Positions 8,821 through 19,887 of a DNA stretch of 64,000 nt are shown piece after piece (positions within the stretch are counted from its first letter, which is position 1; each line of letters begins with the position of its first letter). The DNA is from an uncultured Bacteroidales bacterium (lineage in GTDB: Bacteria; Bacteroidota; Bacteroidia; Bacteroidales; Bacteroidaceae). The notes under the pieces were generated by a model. That model did no database searches and was not told the origin of the DNA. It saw only the letters and a program-made list of their open reading frames with translations. The translations under genes and the position numbers were made by a program. The stretch lies in NCBI GenBank assembly GCA_902779845.1, contig CACZCZ010000003.1, positions 186,001 through 250,000 on the forward strand. Reading direction: 5' to 3'.

Positions 8821-9093
8821 ATGAAGATTCAACCCCTTGCAGACCGAGTGCTCATTGAGCCCGCTGCAGCAGAAGAAAAGACCATCGGCGGCATCATCAT
8901 CCCCGACACCGCCAAAGAGAAACCCCTTCAGGGTAAAGTAGTTGCCGTTGGCAAAGGCACCAAGGATGAAGAGATGGTGCTGAAGGCTGGCGACACCGTA
9001 CTGTATGGCAAGTATGCCGGCACAGAGCTGGAGTTCGAGGGCCAGAAGTACCTCGTGATGCGCCAGAGCGACGTGGTGGCCGTTATTGCCTAA
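8821..9093 (+). CDS. groES: Co-chaperonin GroES (Hsp10)
   Basis: A 90-residue Hsp10 that caps the GroEL folding chamber. The start [19 protein letters not shown], the mobile loop around [17 protein letters not shown] and the C-terminal hydrophobic strand are typical. groEL follows after 163 bp, an unusually long gap that contains two facing copies of a GC-rich repeat. Confidence 0.98.
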   Translation: MKIQPLADRVLIEPAAAEEKTIGGIIIPDTAKEKPLQGKVVAVGKGTKDEEMVLKAGDTVLYGKYAGTELEFEGQKYLVMRQSDVVAVIA

Positions 9094-9094
9094 A

Positions 9095-10888
<1,794 letters not shown>

Positions 10889-10934
10889 TCATCCCATTCC
10901 AAAATAATTCAATTTTTCAAGGAAGAATGAATCC

Positions 10935-10970
10935 GTGAGGGCACTCTTATGAGCGCTCTCACTTTTTTTT
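10935..10970 (+). terminator. Rho-independent terminator of groESL
   Basis: The stem GTGAGGGCACTC / GAGCGCTCTCAC (one wobble, one mismatch) with loop TTAT is followed by eight T, 46 bp after the groEL stop. Confidence 0.85.
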
Positions 10971-13241
10971 GTGTCTTCGTGCCGTGGTTCACGAAATTTT
11001 TATTACCTTTGCAACGCAAATCACGAAACAATCAGCCTTCAACTTTCATCTTTCAACTATAAACTTTCATCTACATACCGTACCCCCAAAAAAGCCATCG
11101 ACCTCTCAACTCCCATCACCTATCTGCCCGGCGTAGGCCCGCAACGTGCCAAGCTGCTGGAATCGGAACTGAATATCATCACGTTCCGAGACCTACTGTA
11201 TTATTTCCCTTACAAGCACATCGACCGTTCGCGTTTATACTATGTCCATGAGCTGACTCCCGAGATGCCCTTCGTGCAGGTCAAGGGTGAGATTCTCAGC
11301 TTCGAGGAAGAGGGACAAGGGCGTAAGCGACGTCTTATTGCCCATTTCACCGATGGAATGGGGCTTATAGATCTGGTGTGGTTCCAGGCGGGGACTTTCC
11401 GCTGGATCAAGAAGAGCTACCTCATTGGGAAACAGTATATTGTCTTCGGGCGCCCCGGTGTCTTCAAGGACCGAATCAACATCCCGCACCCGGACATCGA
11501 TTCCGCTGACAGTTTGCAGCTGGGCACGATGGGGCTGCAGCCCTACTACAACACCACGGAGCGGATGAAGAAGGGCGGTCTCAACAGTCGCAGCATCGAG
11601 CGCTTCACAGGGACGTTGTTTGAGCGTCTGTCAGCCTTACCCCTCAATGACCCTGACCCCCTCCCCGCCGCGCTCCGCCAACAGCTCAACCTCATCCCCT
11701 TGTGGCAGTCGCTTCACGACCTGCATTATCCTCCTTCGGCCGAGGCGCTGCGTCGGGCCACCTACCGTCAGAAGTTCGAGGAGCTGTTCTTCATTCAATT
11801 AGGTCTTTTGCGCTTCGCCCGCCTGCGTCAGCAGCAGGTCTCGGGGTATGTCTTTGCTCATGTCGGTGAGCGCTTCAACACCTTCTATCGCGATTATCTC
11901 CCCTTTGAACTGACCAATGCGCAGAAGCGTGTCATCCGCGAGATGCGGCATGACATGGGCAGCGGCAAGCAGATGAACCGCCTGCTGCAAGGCGATGTCG
12001 GCAGCGGCAAGACGCTGGTGGCACTGATGACGATGCTCATCGCTCTTGACAACGGCTATCAGGCCTGTCTCATGGCACCCACCGAGATTCTGGCCGAGCA
12101 GCATTATGCCACCTTCAAGGAGTTCCTAGGCGATATGCCCGTGCGTGTGGAACTGCTCACAGGATCTGTGAAGGGGAAACGTCGCAGGGAACCTATATTA
12201 AAAGGTACGCGCGCGGGCGAGGTAGATATCCTCATTGGCACTCATGCGGTGTTAGAAGATACGGTGGCGTTCAACCGCCTTGGCCTTGTAGTCATCGATG
12301 AGCAGCATCGCTTCGGCGTGGCACAAAGGGCTAAGCTGTGGAAAAGACCAGCCCCCAACCCCTCCTGTCAGGGAGGGGAGGCGGTGGAGAGGCCACCCCA
12401 TGTCCTTGTGATGACCGCCACGCCTATTCCCCGCACCTTGGCGATGACCCTATACGGCGACCTCGACGTTAGCGTCATCGATGAGCTGCCACCTGGCCGC
12501 AAACCCATTGAGACACGCCACTTCTGGGAGGAGCGCACGGAAAGCCTTTATCGAGGTATTCGTACGGAAATCTCCAAGGGACGGCAGGTCTATGTCGTCT
12601 ATCCCCTTATCAAAGAGAGCGAGAAGATGGATATTCAAGACTTGGAGAACGGCTACGCTGACTTGTGTCATGCCTTCCCCGACTTGCGTATCTCCAAGGT
12701 CCACGGCCAGATGAAATCGGCTGAGAAGGACGATGAAATGGATCGTTTTGTACGTGGCGAGACACAGATTCTCGTGGCCACCACCGTGATAGAAGTTGGC
12801 GTCAATGTGCCCAATGCCTCGGTGATGGTCATTCAGAACGCCGAGCGCTTCGGCCTGGCGCAGCTCCATCAGTTGCGCGGTCGCGTGGGTCGCGGTGCCG
12901 AACAGAGCTATTGTATTTTAGTTACCAAATACCAGATTTCTCCTGAGACAAAGAAACGCATTGAGATTATGTGCGAGACCAACGACGGCTTCGAGATTGC
13001 CGAGGCAGACCTAAAGTTCCGTGGCCCCGGCGACCTTGAGGGGACACAGCAGAGCGGAATGGCCTTCGACCTGCACATCGCCAATCTTGCACGCGACGGA
13101 CAGTTGGTGCAGCTGGCTCGGGACACCGCCAATCATATTCTGGACGAAGACCCGCAGCAATGCAAGCCCGAGTATGCATCGATGTGGCAGCACCTTCGCG
13201 ACCTCGGCAAATCAGCCATAGACTGGAGTAATATATCCTAA
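10971..13241 (+). CDS. recG: ATP-dependent DNA helicase RecG (start uncertain)
   Basis: RecG reverses stalled forks and branch-migrates Holliday junctions. The N-terminal wedge starts near TPITYLPGVGPQRAKLL. Walker A is QGDVGSGKT (about 339-347), the DEAH-type box is VVIDEQHRFG, then MTATPIPRT, and the C-terminal helicase lobe ends in the TRG region. The only possible standard start is GTG at 10971, inside the groEL terminator T-run and upstream of a TACCTTTG box at 11004. No ATG, GTG or TTG lies in frame between that box and the conserved domain. PAPNPSCQGGEAVER (about 458-474), just before PPHVLVMTATP, is a palindromic insertion. Confidence 0.92.
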   Translation: MSSCRGSRNFYYLCNANHETISLQLSSFNYKLSSTYRTPKKAIDLSTPITYLPGVGPQRAKLLESELNIITFRDLLYYFPYKHIDRSRLYYVHELTPEMPFVQVKGEILSFEEEGQGRKRRLIAHFTDGMGLIDLVWFQAGTFRWIKKSYLIGKQYIVFGRPGVFKDRINIPHPDIDSADSLQLGTMGLQPYYNTTERMKKGGLNSRSIERFTGTLFERLSALPLNDPDPLPAALRQQLNLIPLWQSLHDLHYPPSAEALRRATYRQKFEELFFIQLGLLRFARLRQQQVSGYVFAHVGERFNTFYRDYLPFELTNAQKRVIREMRHDMGSGKQMNRLLQGDVGSGKTLVALMTMLIALDNGYQACLMAPTEILAEQHYATFKEFLGDMPVRVELLTGSVKGKRRREPILKGTRAGEVDILIGTHAVLEDTVAFNRLGLVVIDEQHRFGVAQRAKLWKRPAPNPSCQGGEAVERPPHVLVMTATPIPRTLAMTLYGDLDVSVIDELPPGRKPIETRHFWEERTESLYRGIRTEISKGRQVYVVYPLIKESEKMDIQDLENGYADLCHAFPDLRISKVHGQMKSAEKDDEMDRFVRGETQILVATTVIEVGVNVPNASVMVIQNAERFGLAQLHQLRGRVGRGAEQSYCILVTKYQISPETKKRIEIMCETNDGFEIAEADLKFRGPGDLEGTQQSGMAFDLHIANLARDGQLVQLARDTANHILDEDPQQCKPEYASMWQHLRDLGKSAIDWSNIS
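11004..11011 (+). promoter_or_regulatory. -7 box near the recG start
   Basis: TACCTTTG followed by CAACG matches the phylum consensus. It lies inside the longest possible recG reading frame, about 85 bp before the conserved N-terminus, so the frame upstream of it is probably not translated. Confidence 0.55.
12347..12392 (+). repeat. GC-rich palindromic insertion element in recG
   Basis: CCAGCCCCCAACCCCTCC, then TGTCAGGGAGGGGAGGCGG: the same CCCC-flank plus CCCTCC/GGGAGGGG hairpin as in ispD. It is read in frame as PAPNPSCQGGEAVE between the DEAH box and motif III of the helicase. Confidence 0.8.
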
Positions 13242-13256
13242 TGAAAACAGAATATC

Positions 13257-14816
13257 ATGTTATCCAAGACCCATAGCGCAACCGTTGATGGCATCACCGC
13301 CATCCCTGTGACCATTGAGGTTCACCTCTCTTCCCTTTCCAAAGATTCCTCCAAGAATCACATGGTCATTGTCGGATTGCCCGATAATAGTGTAAAAGAG
13401 AGCCAGAGCCGTATTGAGGCGGCTTTGGCCAACAGCGGTTTCATTCTTCCTGCTCAGAACATCACCGTCAACTTGGCACCTGGCGATATCCGCAAGGAGG
13501 GTACGGGCTTCGACCTGCCCATCGCCCTTGGCGTGATGGCCTCTAATGGTTTTGTGAGGCAGGGGAACCTGATGCACTATATGGTGTTGGGAGAGCTCAG
13601 TCTCGACGGCAGTCTGCAGCCCATCCGCGGCGCGCTGCCTATAGCCATCAAGGCGCGTGAACTGGGCTATGAGGGCCTTATCGTCCCTGAACAGAATGTT
13701 CATGAGGCAGCTGTCGTCAATCGTCTAAAAGTCTATGGTGCACAGTCCTTACAGCAGGTAATGGATTTCTTCAATGGCAAAACCAACGCACTCGCACCTA
13801 CTGTTATCGATACACGTGCGGAGTTCTACGCCCATCAAGGAGATTATGACCTCGACTTCGCTGATGTTAAGGGGCAGGAGAGTGTGAAACGCGCGTTTGA
13901 GGTGGCAGCTGCTGGCGGGCATAATCTGATTATGGTAGGCCCTCCGGGTGCCGGCAAGAGCATGATGGCACGCCGTCTGCCCAGCATCCTGCCGCCGCTG
14001 TCGCTGGCTGAGAGTTTGGAAACGACGCAGATACACAGCGTGGCCGGTCAGGTCAAAGGTGGCACGGGGCTCATCACCGAACGTCCTTTCCGCTCGCCCC
14101 ATCACACAGTGTCGCAGGTAGCCCTCGTAGGCGGTGGTGCCAACCCCATGCCCGGCGAGATATCTTTGGCACATAATGGAGTGCTGTTCCTCGACGAACT
14201 GCCGGAGTTCCAGCGTTCCACACTTGAGGTGTTGCGCCAGCCGCTAGAAGACCGTAAGATTACGGTCACACGTGCCAAATACAGTATTGAGTACCCATGT
14301 AACTTCATGTTTGTGGCTTCCATGAACCCCTGTCCCTGTGGCTACTACAACCATCCCACAAAGGCTTGTCAGTGTACACCCGGACAGATACACAAGTACT
14401 TAAACAAGATCAGTGGTCCGCTGCTGGACCGCATAGACATTCAAATAGAGATTACTCCCCTCTCCTTCCAGGAACTCAGCCGCACGCGCCCCGGCGAATC
14501 ATCTGCCGCTATCCGCGAAAGAGTCATTAAGGCGAGGAAAATCCAGGAGGAGCGCTACAGCGACTACCCTGGCATCCATTGCAACGCCCAGATGACATCG
14601 GCCCTGATGCGCCAATATGCCACACCAGCGCCAGAGGATATGTCGATGCTGCGCGAAATCATCAACCGCCTGCAGCTGTCGGCCCGAGCCTACGACCGCA
14701 TCCTACGCCTTGCGCGCACCATAGCCGATCTGGAAGCCTCTCCCACTATCCAGACCCACCACCTCGCCGAAGCCGTCAGCTACCGCAACCTCGACCGCGA
14801 AACGTGGGGAGAGTGA
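13257..14816 (+). CDS. YifB/ComM family Mg-chelatase-like AAA+ ATPase
   Basis: A 519-residue protein with an N-terminal Lon-protease-like S5 domain (about 1-170), an AAA+ domain with Walker A GPPGAGKSMMARRLP (about 228-242) and Walker B VLFLDELPEF, and a C-terminal Mg-chelatase domain. A cysteine-rich loop NPCPCGYYNH..CQCTP is present. ComM homologues are hexameric helicases that promote branch migration during natural transformation; other YifB proteins are uncharacterised. It starts 15 bp after recG, so the two recombination ATPases probably share a transcript. Confidence 0.9.
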   Translation: MLSKTHSATVDGITAIPVTIEVHLSSLSKDSSKNHMVIVGLPDNSVKESQSRIEAALANSGFILPAQNITVNLAPGDIRKEGTGFDLPIALGVMASNGFVRQGNLMHYMVLGELSLDGSLQPIRGALPIAIKARELGYEGLIVPEQNVHEAAVVNRLKVYGAQSLQQVMDFFNGKTNALAPTVIDTRAEFYAHQGDYDLDFADVKGQESVKRAFEVAAAGGHNLIMVGPPGAGKSMMARRLPSILPPLSLAESLETTQIHSVAGQVKGGTGLITERPFRSPHHTVSQVALVGGGANPMPGEISLAHNGVLFLDELPEFQRSTLEVLRQPLEDRKITVTRAKYSIEYPCNFMFVASMNPCPCGYYNHPTKACQCTPGQIHKYLNKISGPLLDRIDIQIEITPLSFQELSRTRPGESSAAIRERVIKARKIQEERYSDYPGIHCNAQMTSALMRQYATPAPEDMSMLREIINRLQLSARAYDRILRLARTIADLEASPTIQTHHLAEAVSYRNLDRETWGE

Positions 14817-14895
14817 CAATAAACGGTAAATGATAAATCGTCAGATGGCAAATAGACAAGCGAAAATTTAATAACTCAACCAATAAGTTACAACT

Positions 14896-17460
14896 ATGAA
14901 AAAAACCTTAACTACACTGATGTTGCTCATCTGCGGCATCGTTCTCTCATGGGCCGACGGTCCATTCCGCACTGCACGCTATGACGGCTTCAAGGTGTTA
15001 TCTCCTAAGGCCGGCAGTATCCTGATGATCGGTAACAGCATCACCGACATGCACATCTGGCAGGAGGTATTCCGGGATGCCAACGGCAACTACCTACCCA
15101 TCTGCAACCGCGGTAACTCGGGTTCCTACTCCACGGAGCAGAGCGAGAACATTGAGAGCTACATTGCCAACGGACCATCCAAGGTGTTCCTGATGATAGG
15201 CACAAACGACATCGCCACCAGCGGCGGCCTCAACTTCACCCCCGAGCAGGTGCTCAGCTATGTCAAGAGCATGGTGACTCGCATTCACCGGCGTTCGCCA
15301 AGCACACATATCTACCTGTACCCGATTCTGAACAACAACACTGGTAATCGTGTTCGGGCAACGTGGCTGCACTACAACGAGATCCTGAAGGACTACATCA
15401 ACACATCGAACGATGCCCTCCTCACTTTCGTAGATATCTACGACGCACTGCAGAATCTGGCTAACGGCGGAGCCTGGAGCAATGACAACCTCCACCCCAA
15501 TGCCGCCGCCTATAAGATATGGTGTCATGCCATCCTACCCTATTTGGGCGATAATGTCACCAGCGTGTACGACGATGTCAACGGAGACCTCACCACCGTT
15601 CAGCGTCAGGACGGCCTCACCAGTATGCACGGAGGACGTGCCACCATGTTCTCGGTTATGCCCATCAGCAACAATGACATCATGTTTTTCGGTGATGGTG
15701 AAATCAAGACGGCCGAATGGTGGGAACTGCTGGGGAACCCCAACGTTAAGAACCGCGGCACGGGCTGGAACAACAGTGGCGACATCGCTACCACGAGCAA
15801 GGAGGTGGATGCCACATGGGCTGCCACCGGCGCCGGCAAGTCTGGTTGTCCGAAAGCCATCTTCGTATATACAGGAACGAGCGATGTCACAGGCTCTACC
15901 GCCATGGCAACGGTGCAGTCGAACTACACAGCGCTCATCAACAAGCTGAAGGCGAAAGCCCCGACAGCCAATATCTACGTGATGGCCATCCATCCTCGCT
16001 ACAACAATGCCTCTCTGAATACAGGCCGCATCACCACCTTCAACAACTGGTTAAAAAACACGCTCGCTGCCGGCGACGCGAATGTCAAGTTCGTAGATAC
16101 TTACACCCCGTTGCTCAATGGTGACAATGCGGATGGCAACTACGTCAACAGCAACCAATACCTCCTCGGAAAAGGCAGTGTAGTCTTTGCCAATGCGATG
16201 GCTGCCGCCTACAATGCCGATTTTGACACCAACCAGCTGGTTCCCGTATCCGTTGAGACAGGCAACACCAACTATGCCATGGCCACACGCCGCAACACCA
16301 TCGGAACAGCCATCACTGCTGGTCGTGACATAGTGGCCGGGACGAAAGTCGGCGACTACACCGAAGCCGGCGTCAGCGCCTTCAGGACTGCCGAGGATGC
16401 CGCATTTAGCGTGCTAGCCCAGCAGACCATCACCGATGCCGAGGTGACGAATGCCGTCAATGCGCTTAAGGCCGGTCTCGAGGTGATTGCCCCCACAAGT
16501 GCGAACACAGCAGGCAAGTACTTCCGCCTCTACACTCCCAACCGCGGTTCCCGCTATCTGACAAACAACGGCAGCGGCACAACCATGTCTGGTCTGCCAC
16601 TAACCACCTTCGACAGTCAAGTATGGCAGTTGGAGGGACGCACCGACGGCTCCTTCGACATCAAGAGCGTCTATGACGGCTCTTACATGGCCATGACCTC
16701 TCCCATTTCCACGACAACGGCCAAACCCACCAGCGGCTGGTCGTTTGTCGAGAGCAACACCCCTGGGCTGTTTATCATCAAGAGCGGCACGAACCAGCTC
16801 AACCAGCAGAACAACACCCCCTACAACATTCTGAACTGGGGCGGCGGCAGCAATTTGAGCGACGACGGCTGTAAGTACAAGATTGAAGAGGTGGACGCTT
16901 CCGATTTCGACCGCCTACAAGTTCAGGACGGCCAGCTATATACCATCGCGGGATATGTTGCCCGCAATGGCGGCACCACCAACTACGTTTACTACGATGG
17001 TACAACCCGTTCGATGAGCACAACCGTGCCCACCAACAGTGACGGCGGATGGAGGGCCGTGAAGGTGGATGGCGGCTGGAAGTTTGAATCCGAGAAGATA
17101 AAAGGACGCTACTTGACCTACGAAGGCGTGGATGCCACTGGGGCCGTCTATACCATCGAGCCTGGCGTTGCCGCCGGTTGCCTGTCCATGCGCATCAATG
17201 GTGTGTGGTCAGCCTCTTCCGAGAATGGTGATATGGGCGGTAAATACAAGGCATCAAACAACACCGTACAGTCTGACCAATATAACTGGTCTACCGACTG
17301 GAAGATCACGGTCTATGATGTTATCGAGACAGGAGCGAACCGCATCACCGAAGCGAAGCCCCAGGCGCAGCCTATCTACCACCTCAGCGGCGTGCGTGTC
17401 AACAAGGTGGAGAAGGGTGGCGTTTACATCCAGGGCGGGAACAAGATTGTTGCCAAATAA
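14896..17460 (+). CDS. Secreted protein with two SGNH-hydrolase domains and a possible T9SS-type tail
   Basis: 854 residues. A signal peptide (1-20) precedes an SGNH hydrolase (about 30-215) with Ser48 in MIGNSIT, the glycine block NRGNSGS, GTNDI and the DNLHP Asp/His pair. A second SGNH-like domain (about 250-430) has GDGE where the nucleophile serine should be (Gly268), so it is probably not catalytic. A helical FIVAR-like segment (about 450-535) and a ricin- or lectin-like part (about 540-800) follow. The tail ends IYHLSGVRVNKVEKGGVYI, resembling short C-terminal sorting sequences of Bacteroidetes secreted proteins; with sprA in the window, T9SS export is plausible. Acyl-esterase activity is inferred, substrate unknown. 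Confidence 0.8.
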   Translation: MKKTLTTLMLLICGIVLSWADGPFRTARYDGFKVLSPKAGSILMIGNSITDMHIWQEVFRDANGNYLPICNRGNSGSYSTEQSENIESYIANGPSKVFLMIGTNDIATSGGLNFTPEQVLSYVKSMVTRIHRRSPSTHIYLYPILNNNTGNRVRATWLHYNEILKDYINTSNDALLTFVDIYDALQNLANGGAWSNDNLHPNAAAYKIWCHAILPYLGDNVTSVYDDVNGDLTTVQRQDGLTSMHGGRATMFSVMPISNNDIMFFGDGEIKTAEWWELLGNPNVKNRGTGWNNSGDIATTSKEVDATWAATGAGKSGCPKAIFVYTGTSDVTGSTAMATVQSNYTALINKLKAKAPTANIYVMAIHPRYNNASLNTGRITTFNNWLKNTLAAGDANVKFVDTYTPLLNGDNADGNYVNSNQYLLGKGSVVFANAMAAAYNADFDTNQLVPVSVETGNTNYAMATRRNTIGTAITAGRDIVAGTKVGDYTEAGVSAFRTAEDAAFSVLAQQTITDAEVTNAVNALKAGLEVIAPTSANTAGKYFRLYTPNRGSRYLTNNGSGTTMSGLPLTTFDSQVWQLEGRTDGSFDIKSVYDGSYMAMTSPISTTTAKPTSGWSFVESNTPGLFIIKSGTNQLNQQNNTPYNILNWGGGSNLSDDGCKYKIEEVDASDFDRLQVQDGQLYTIAGYVARNGGTTNYVYYDGTTRSMSTTVPTNSDGGWRAVKVDGGWKFESEKIKGRYLTYEGVDATGAVYTIEPGVAAGCLSMRINGVWSASSENGDMGGKYKASNNTVQSDQYNWSTDWKITVYDVIETGANRITEAKPQAQPIYHLSGVRVNKVEKGGVYIQGGNKIVAK

Positions 17461-17496
17461 CCCAAAGGCCACCCCATCATCTTCGTGCTGAGGCAG

Positions 17497-17522
17497 TTCG
17501 CCATCTGAACCTGAATGGCGAA
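17497..17522 (+). terminator. Possible weak terminator hairpin after the SGNH protein
   Basis: The stem TTCGCCAT / ATGGCGAA with a 10-nt loop lies 37 bp after the stop. No T-run follows directly, so it may be an mRNA 3' stem rather than a true terminator. Confidence 0.35.
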
Positions 17523-17610
17523 TTCTGGGGAGAGTGTGTATGAAAAAAATTTTTTTAGAAAAAATAAAAAAAAAGAGGTAGATTATGTAGTGAGTATCGG
17601 AAAAAAGTTA

Positions 17611-17618
17611 TACCTTTG
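17611..17618 (+). promoter_or_regulatory. -7 box for nrdD-nrdG
   Basis: TATACCTTTGCAG lies 122 bp before the nrdD ATG, giving a long leader of about 115 nt that contains the direct repeat at 17636. Confidence 0.7.
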
Positions 17619-17635
17619 CAGCGGTTTCGGGTTTA

Positions 17636-17695
17636 CCAAAACGGACAACTTTTTTGAAAGGTTTCCGAAAAAAGTTTCCCAAAACGGATAACTTT
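17636..17695 (+). repeat. Direct repeat in the nrdD leader
   Basis: CCAAAACGGACAACTTT (17636-17652) recurs as CCAAAACGGATAACTTT (17679-17695), 43 bp apart (about four helical turns). Between them lies CTTTTTTGAAAGG/TTTCCGAAAAAAG, itself partly self-complementary. It sits downstream of the -7 box in the 5' leader. Confidence 0.7.
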
Positions 17696-17739
17696 CTGCT
17701 AATCAGTCTGACTCACCCAAAAAGAAAACATACTACCAA

Positions 17740-19833
17740 ATGGAAATCAAAAACTTCACAATCACGAAGCGCGACGGCTCCAAGGACAGCTTCTCGCTTG
17801 ACAAGATTATGCACGCCATTGTCAAAGCCTTCGAGAGTGTCAACGAGCCTTCCGATTTAGCATCTATCTCTAAGATTATCAGTCGTCTGAATATCAAGGA
17901 CGACATCACCGTGGAAGACATCCAGAATCAGGTTGAGGAGGCCTTGATGAGCGAAGGATTCTTCAAGGTTGCCAAGTCATTCATCCTCTATCGTCAGGAA
18001 CACAGCGAGGATCGCGAGACACTTGCCAAGCTGCAGTTTCTTTCCGATTATTGTGAATCCGTGAATGCGGCAACTGGTTCAAAGTATGACGCCAACGCCA
18101 ACGTCGAGCACAAAAATATTGCAACTTTGATTGGCGAACTGCCCAAGTCGAACTTCATCCGTCTGAACCGTCGTCTGCTCACCGACCGCATCAAGAAGAT
18201 GTACGGCAAGGAGCTTGCCGATGAGTACATCGACATGCTGACACACCACTTTATATATAAGAACGACGAGACCAGCCTGGCCAACTACTGTGCCTCCATC
18301 ACCATGTACCCTTGGCTCATCGGCGGCACCCTCGACATCGGTGGCAACAGCACGGCCCCCACGAACCTCAAGTCCTTCTGCGGCGGCTTTGTGAACATGG
18401 TCTTCATGGTTTCCAGTATGCTGAGCGGAGCTTGTGCTACGCCCGAGTTCCTGATGTACATGAACTATTTTATCGGACTGGAGTACGGTAAGGACTACTG
18501 GCAGCGAGCCGACGAGCAGGCCGACCTGAGCCTGAAGAAGCGCACGATTGACAAGGTCATCACCGACTACTTTGAGCAGATTGTCTATACCCTCAACCAG
18601 CCCACCGGAGCCCGCAACTATCAGGCTGTGTTCTGGAATGTCGCCTACTACGACAAGTACTATTTCCAGAGCATCTTCGGCGAGTTCTTCTTCCCCGACG
18701 GCTCTAAGCCCGACTGGGACGGCCTCTCCTGGCTGCAGAAGCGTTTCATGAAGTGGTTCAACAAGGAGCGCACGAAGACCCTGCTGACCTTCCCCGTGGA
18801 GACCATGGCTCTGCTCGTTGACGAGAAAGGCGAGTGCAAGGACAAGGAATGGGGCGAGTTCACGGCCGAGATGTACGCCGAGGGTCACTCCTTCTTCACC
18901 TACATGAGCGACAATGCTGACTCACTCTCCAGTTGCTGCCGTCTGCGCAACGAGATCACCGACAATGGCTTCAGCTACACATTGGGTGCAGGCGGTGTCT
19001 CCACAGGTTCCAAGAGTGTGCTCACCATCAACCTCAACCGTTGTATTCAGTATGCCGTCAACCACAAGATGGACTACAAGGAGTACCTCAGCCATATCAT
19101 CGACCTATGCCACAAGGTGCAGCTGGCCTACAACGAGAACCTCAAGGACCTGCAGGCCCATGGGATGCTACCTCTCTTCGATGCCGGCTACATCAACATC
19201 GGCCGTCAGTACCTGACCATCGGCATCAACGGCCTCGTGGAGGCTGCCGAGTTCATGGGCCTGAAGATTACGCCCAACGACGACTACCTCCACTTTGTGC
19301 AGGGCATCCTTGGCCTCATCGAGCAGTACAACAAGAAGTACCGCACGAAGGAAGTGATGTTCAACTGCGAGATGATTCCCGCCGAGAACGTTGGTGTGAA
19401 GCACGCCAAATGGGATCGCGAGGACGGCTACTTCGTGCCGCGTGACTGCTACAACAGCTACTTCTATGTCGTCGAGGACGACTCGCTGTCCATCATCGAC
19501 AAGTTCAAGCTCCACGGTGCGCCCTATATCGAGCACCTCACCGGCGGCTCCGCCCTGCACATGAACCTCGAGGAGCACCTCAGCAAGCAGCAGTACTTGC
19601 AGCTGTTGAAGGTCGCTGCCAAGGAAGGCTGCAATTACTTCACGTTCAACATCCCTAACACCGTGTGCAACGACTGCGGGCACATCGACAAGCGCTACCT
19701 GAAAGAGTGTCCCCACTGCCACTCTAAGAACGTCGATTACATGACCCGTATCATCGGCTACCTCAAGCGCGTCAGCAACTTCTCCCAGGCACGTCAGGAA
19801 GAGGCCGCACGACGCTACTATGCTACGGCGTAA
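17740..19833 (+). CDS. nrdD: Anaerobic (class III) ribonucleoside-triphosphate reductase
   Basis: Glycyl-radical enzyme reducing NTPs to dNTPs without oxygen. Residues about 3-95 are an ATP-cone (ITKRDGSKDSFSLDKIMHA), the allosteric overall-activity switch. The barrel core follows, with cysteines in SFCGGF and SLSSCCRL. The C-terminus has a zinc site CNDCGH..CPHCHS and the glycyl-radical motif RIIGYL with Gly673, 24 residues from the end, corresponding to Gly681 of E. coli NrdD. At 697 aa it is full length. It is followed 54 bp later by its activase nrdG, as expected for strict or facultative anaerobes. Confidence 0.97.
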   Translation: MEIKNFTITKRDGSKDSFSLDKIMHAIVKAFESVNEPSDLASISKIISRLNIKDDITVEDIQNQVEEALMSEGFFKVAKSFILYRQEHSEDRETLAKLQFLSDYCESVNAATGSKYDANANVEHKNIATLIGELPKSNFIRLNRRLLTDRIKKMYGKELADEYIDMLTHHFIYKNDETSLANYCASITMYPWLIGGTLDIGGNSTAPTNLKSFCGGFVNMVFMVSSMLSGACATPEFLMYMNYFIGLEYGKDYWQRADEQADLSLKKRTIDKVITDYFEQIVYTLNQPTGARNYQAVFWNVAYYDKYYFQSIFGEFFFPDGSKPDWDGLSWLQKRFMKWFNKERTKTLLTFPVETMALLVDEKGECKDKEWGEFTAEMYAEGHSFFTYMSDNADSLSSCCRLRNEITDNGFSYTLGAGGVSTGSKSVLTINLNRCIQYAVNHKMDYKEYLSHIIDLCHKVQLAYNENLKDLQAHGMLPLFDAGYINIGRQYLTIGINGLVEAAEFMGLKITPNDDYLHFVQGILGLIEQYNKKYRTKEVMFNCEMIPAENVGVKHAKWDREDGYFVPRDCYNSYFYVVEDDSLSIIDKFKLHGAPYIEHLTGGSALHMNLEEHLSKQQYLQLLKVAAKEGCNYFTFNIPNTVCNDCGHIDKRYLKECPHCHSKNVDYMTRIIGYLKRVSNFSQARQEEAARRYYATA

Positions 19834-19887
19834 TGAAAAGCAAAAACTGAAAAGTGAAAATAAATAATTGGTCACTTATCAACTAAC

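Noticed and set aside
11641-11690. GACCCCCTCCCCGCCGCGCTCC in recG as another palindromic insertion
   Set aside because: Only the C-rich half is present and no hairpin forms, so it could be ordinary coding sequence.
19759-19833. Apparent lack of a glycyl-radical glycine in NrdD (SQAR where NAGK is seen in E. coli)
   Set aside because: Counting from the C-terminus shows that the E. coli radical Gly681 lies in RxCGYL, which corresponds to RIIGYL here, so the site is present.
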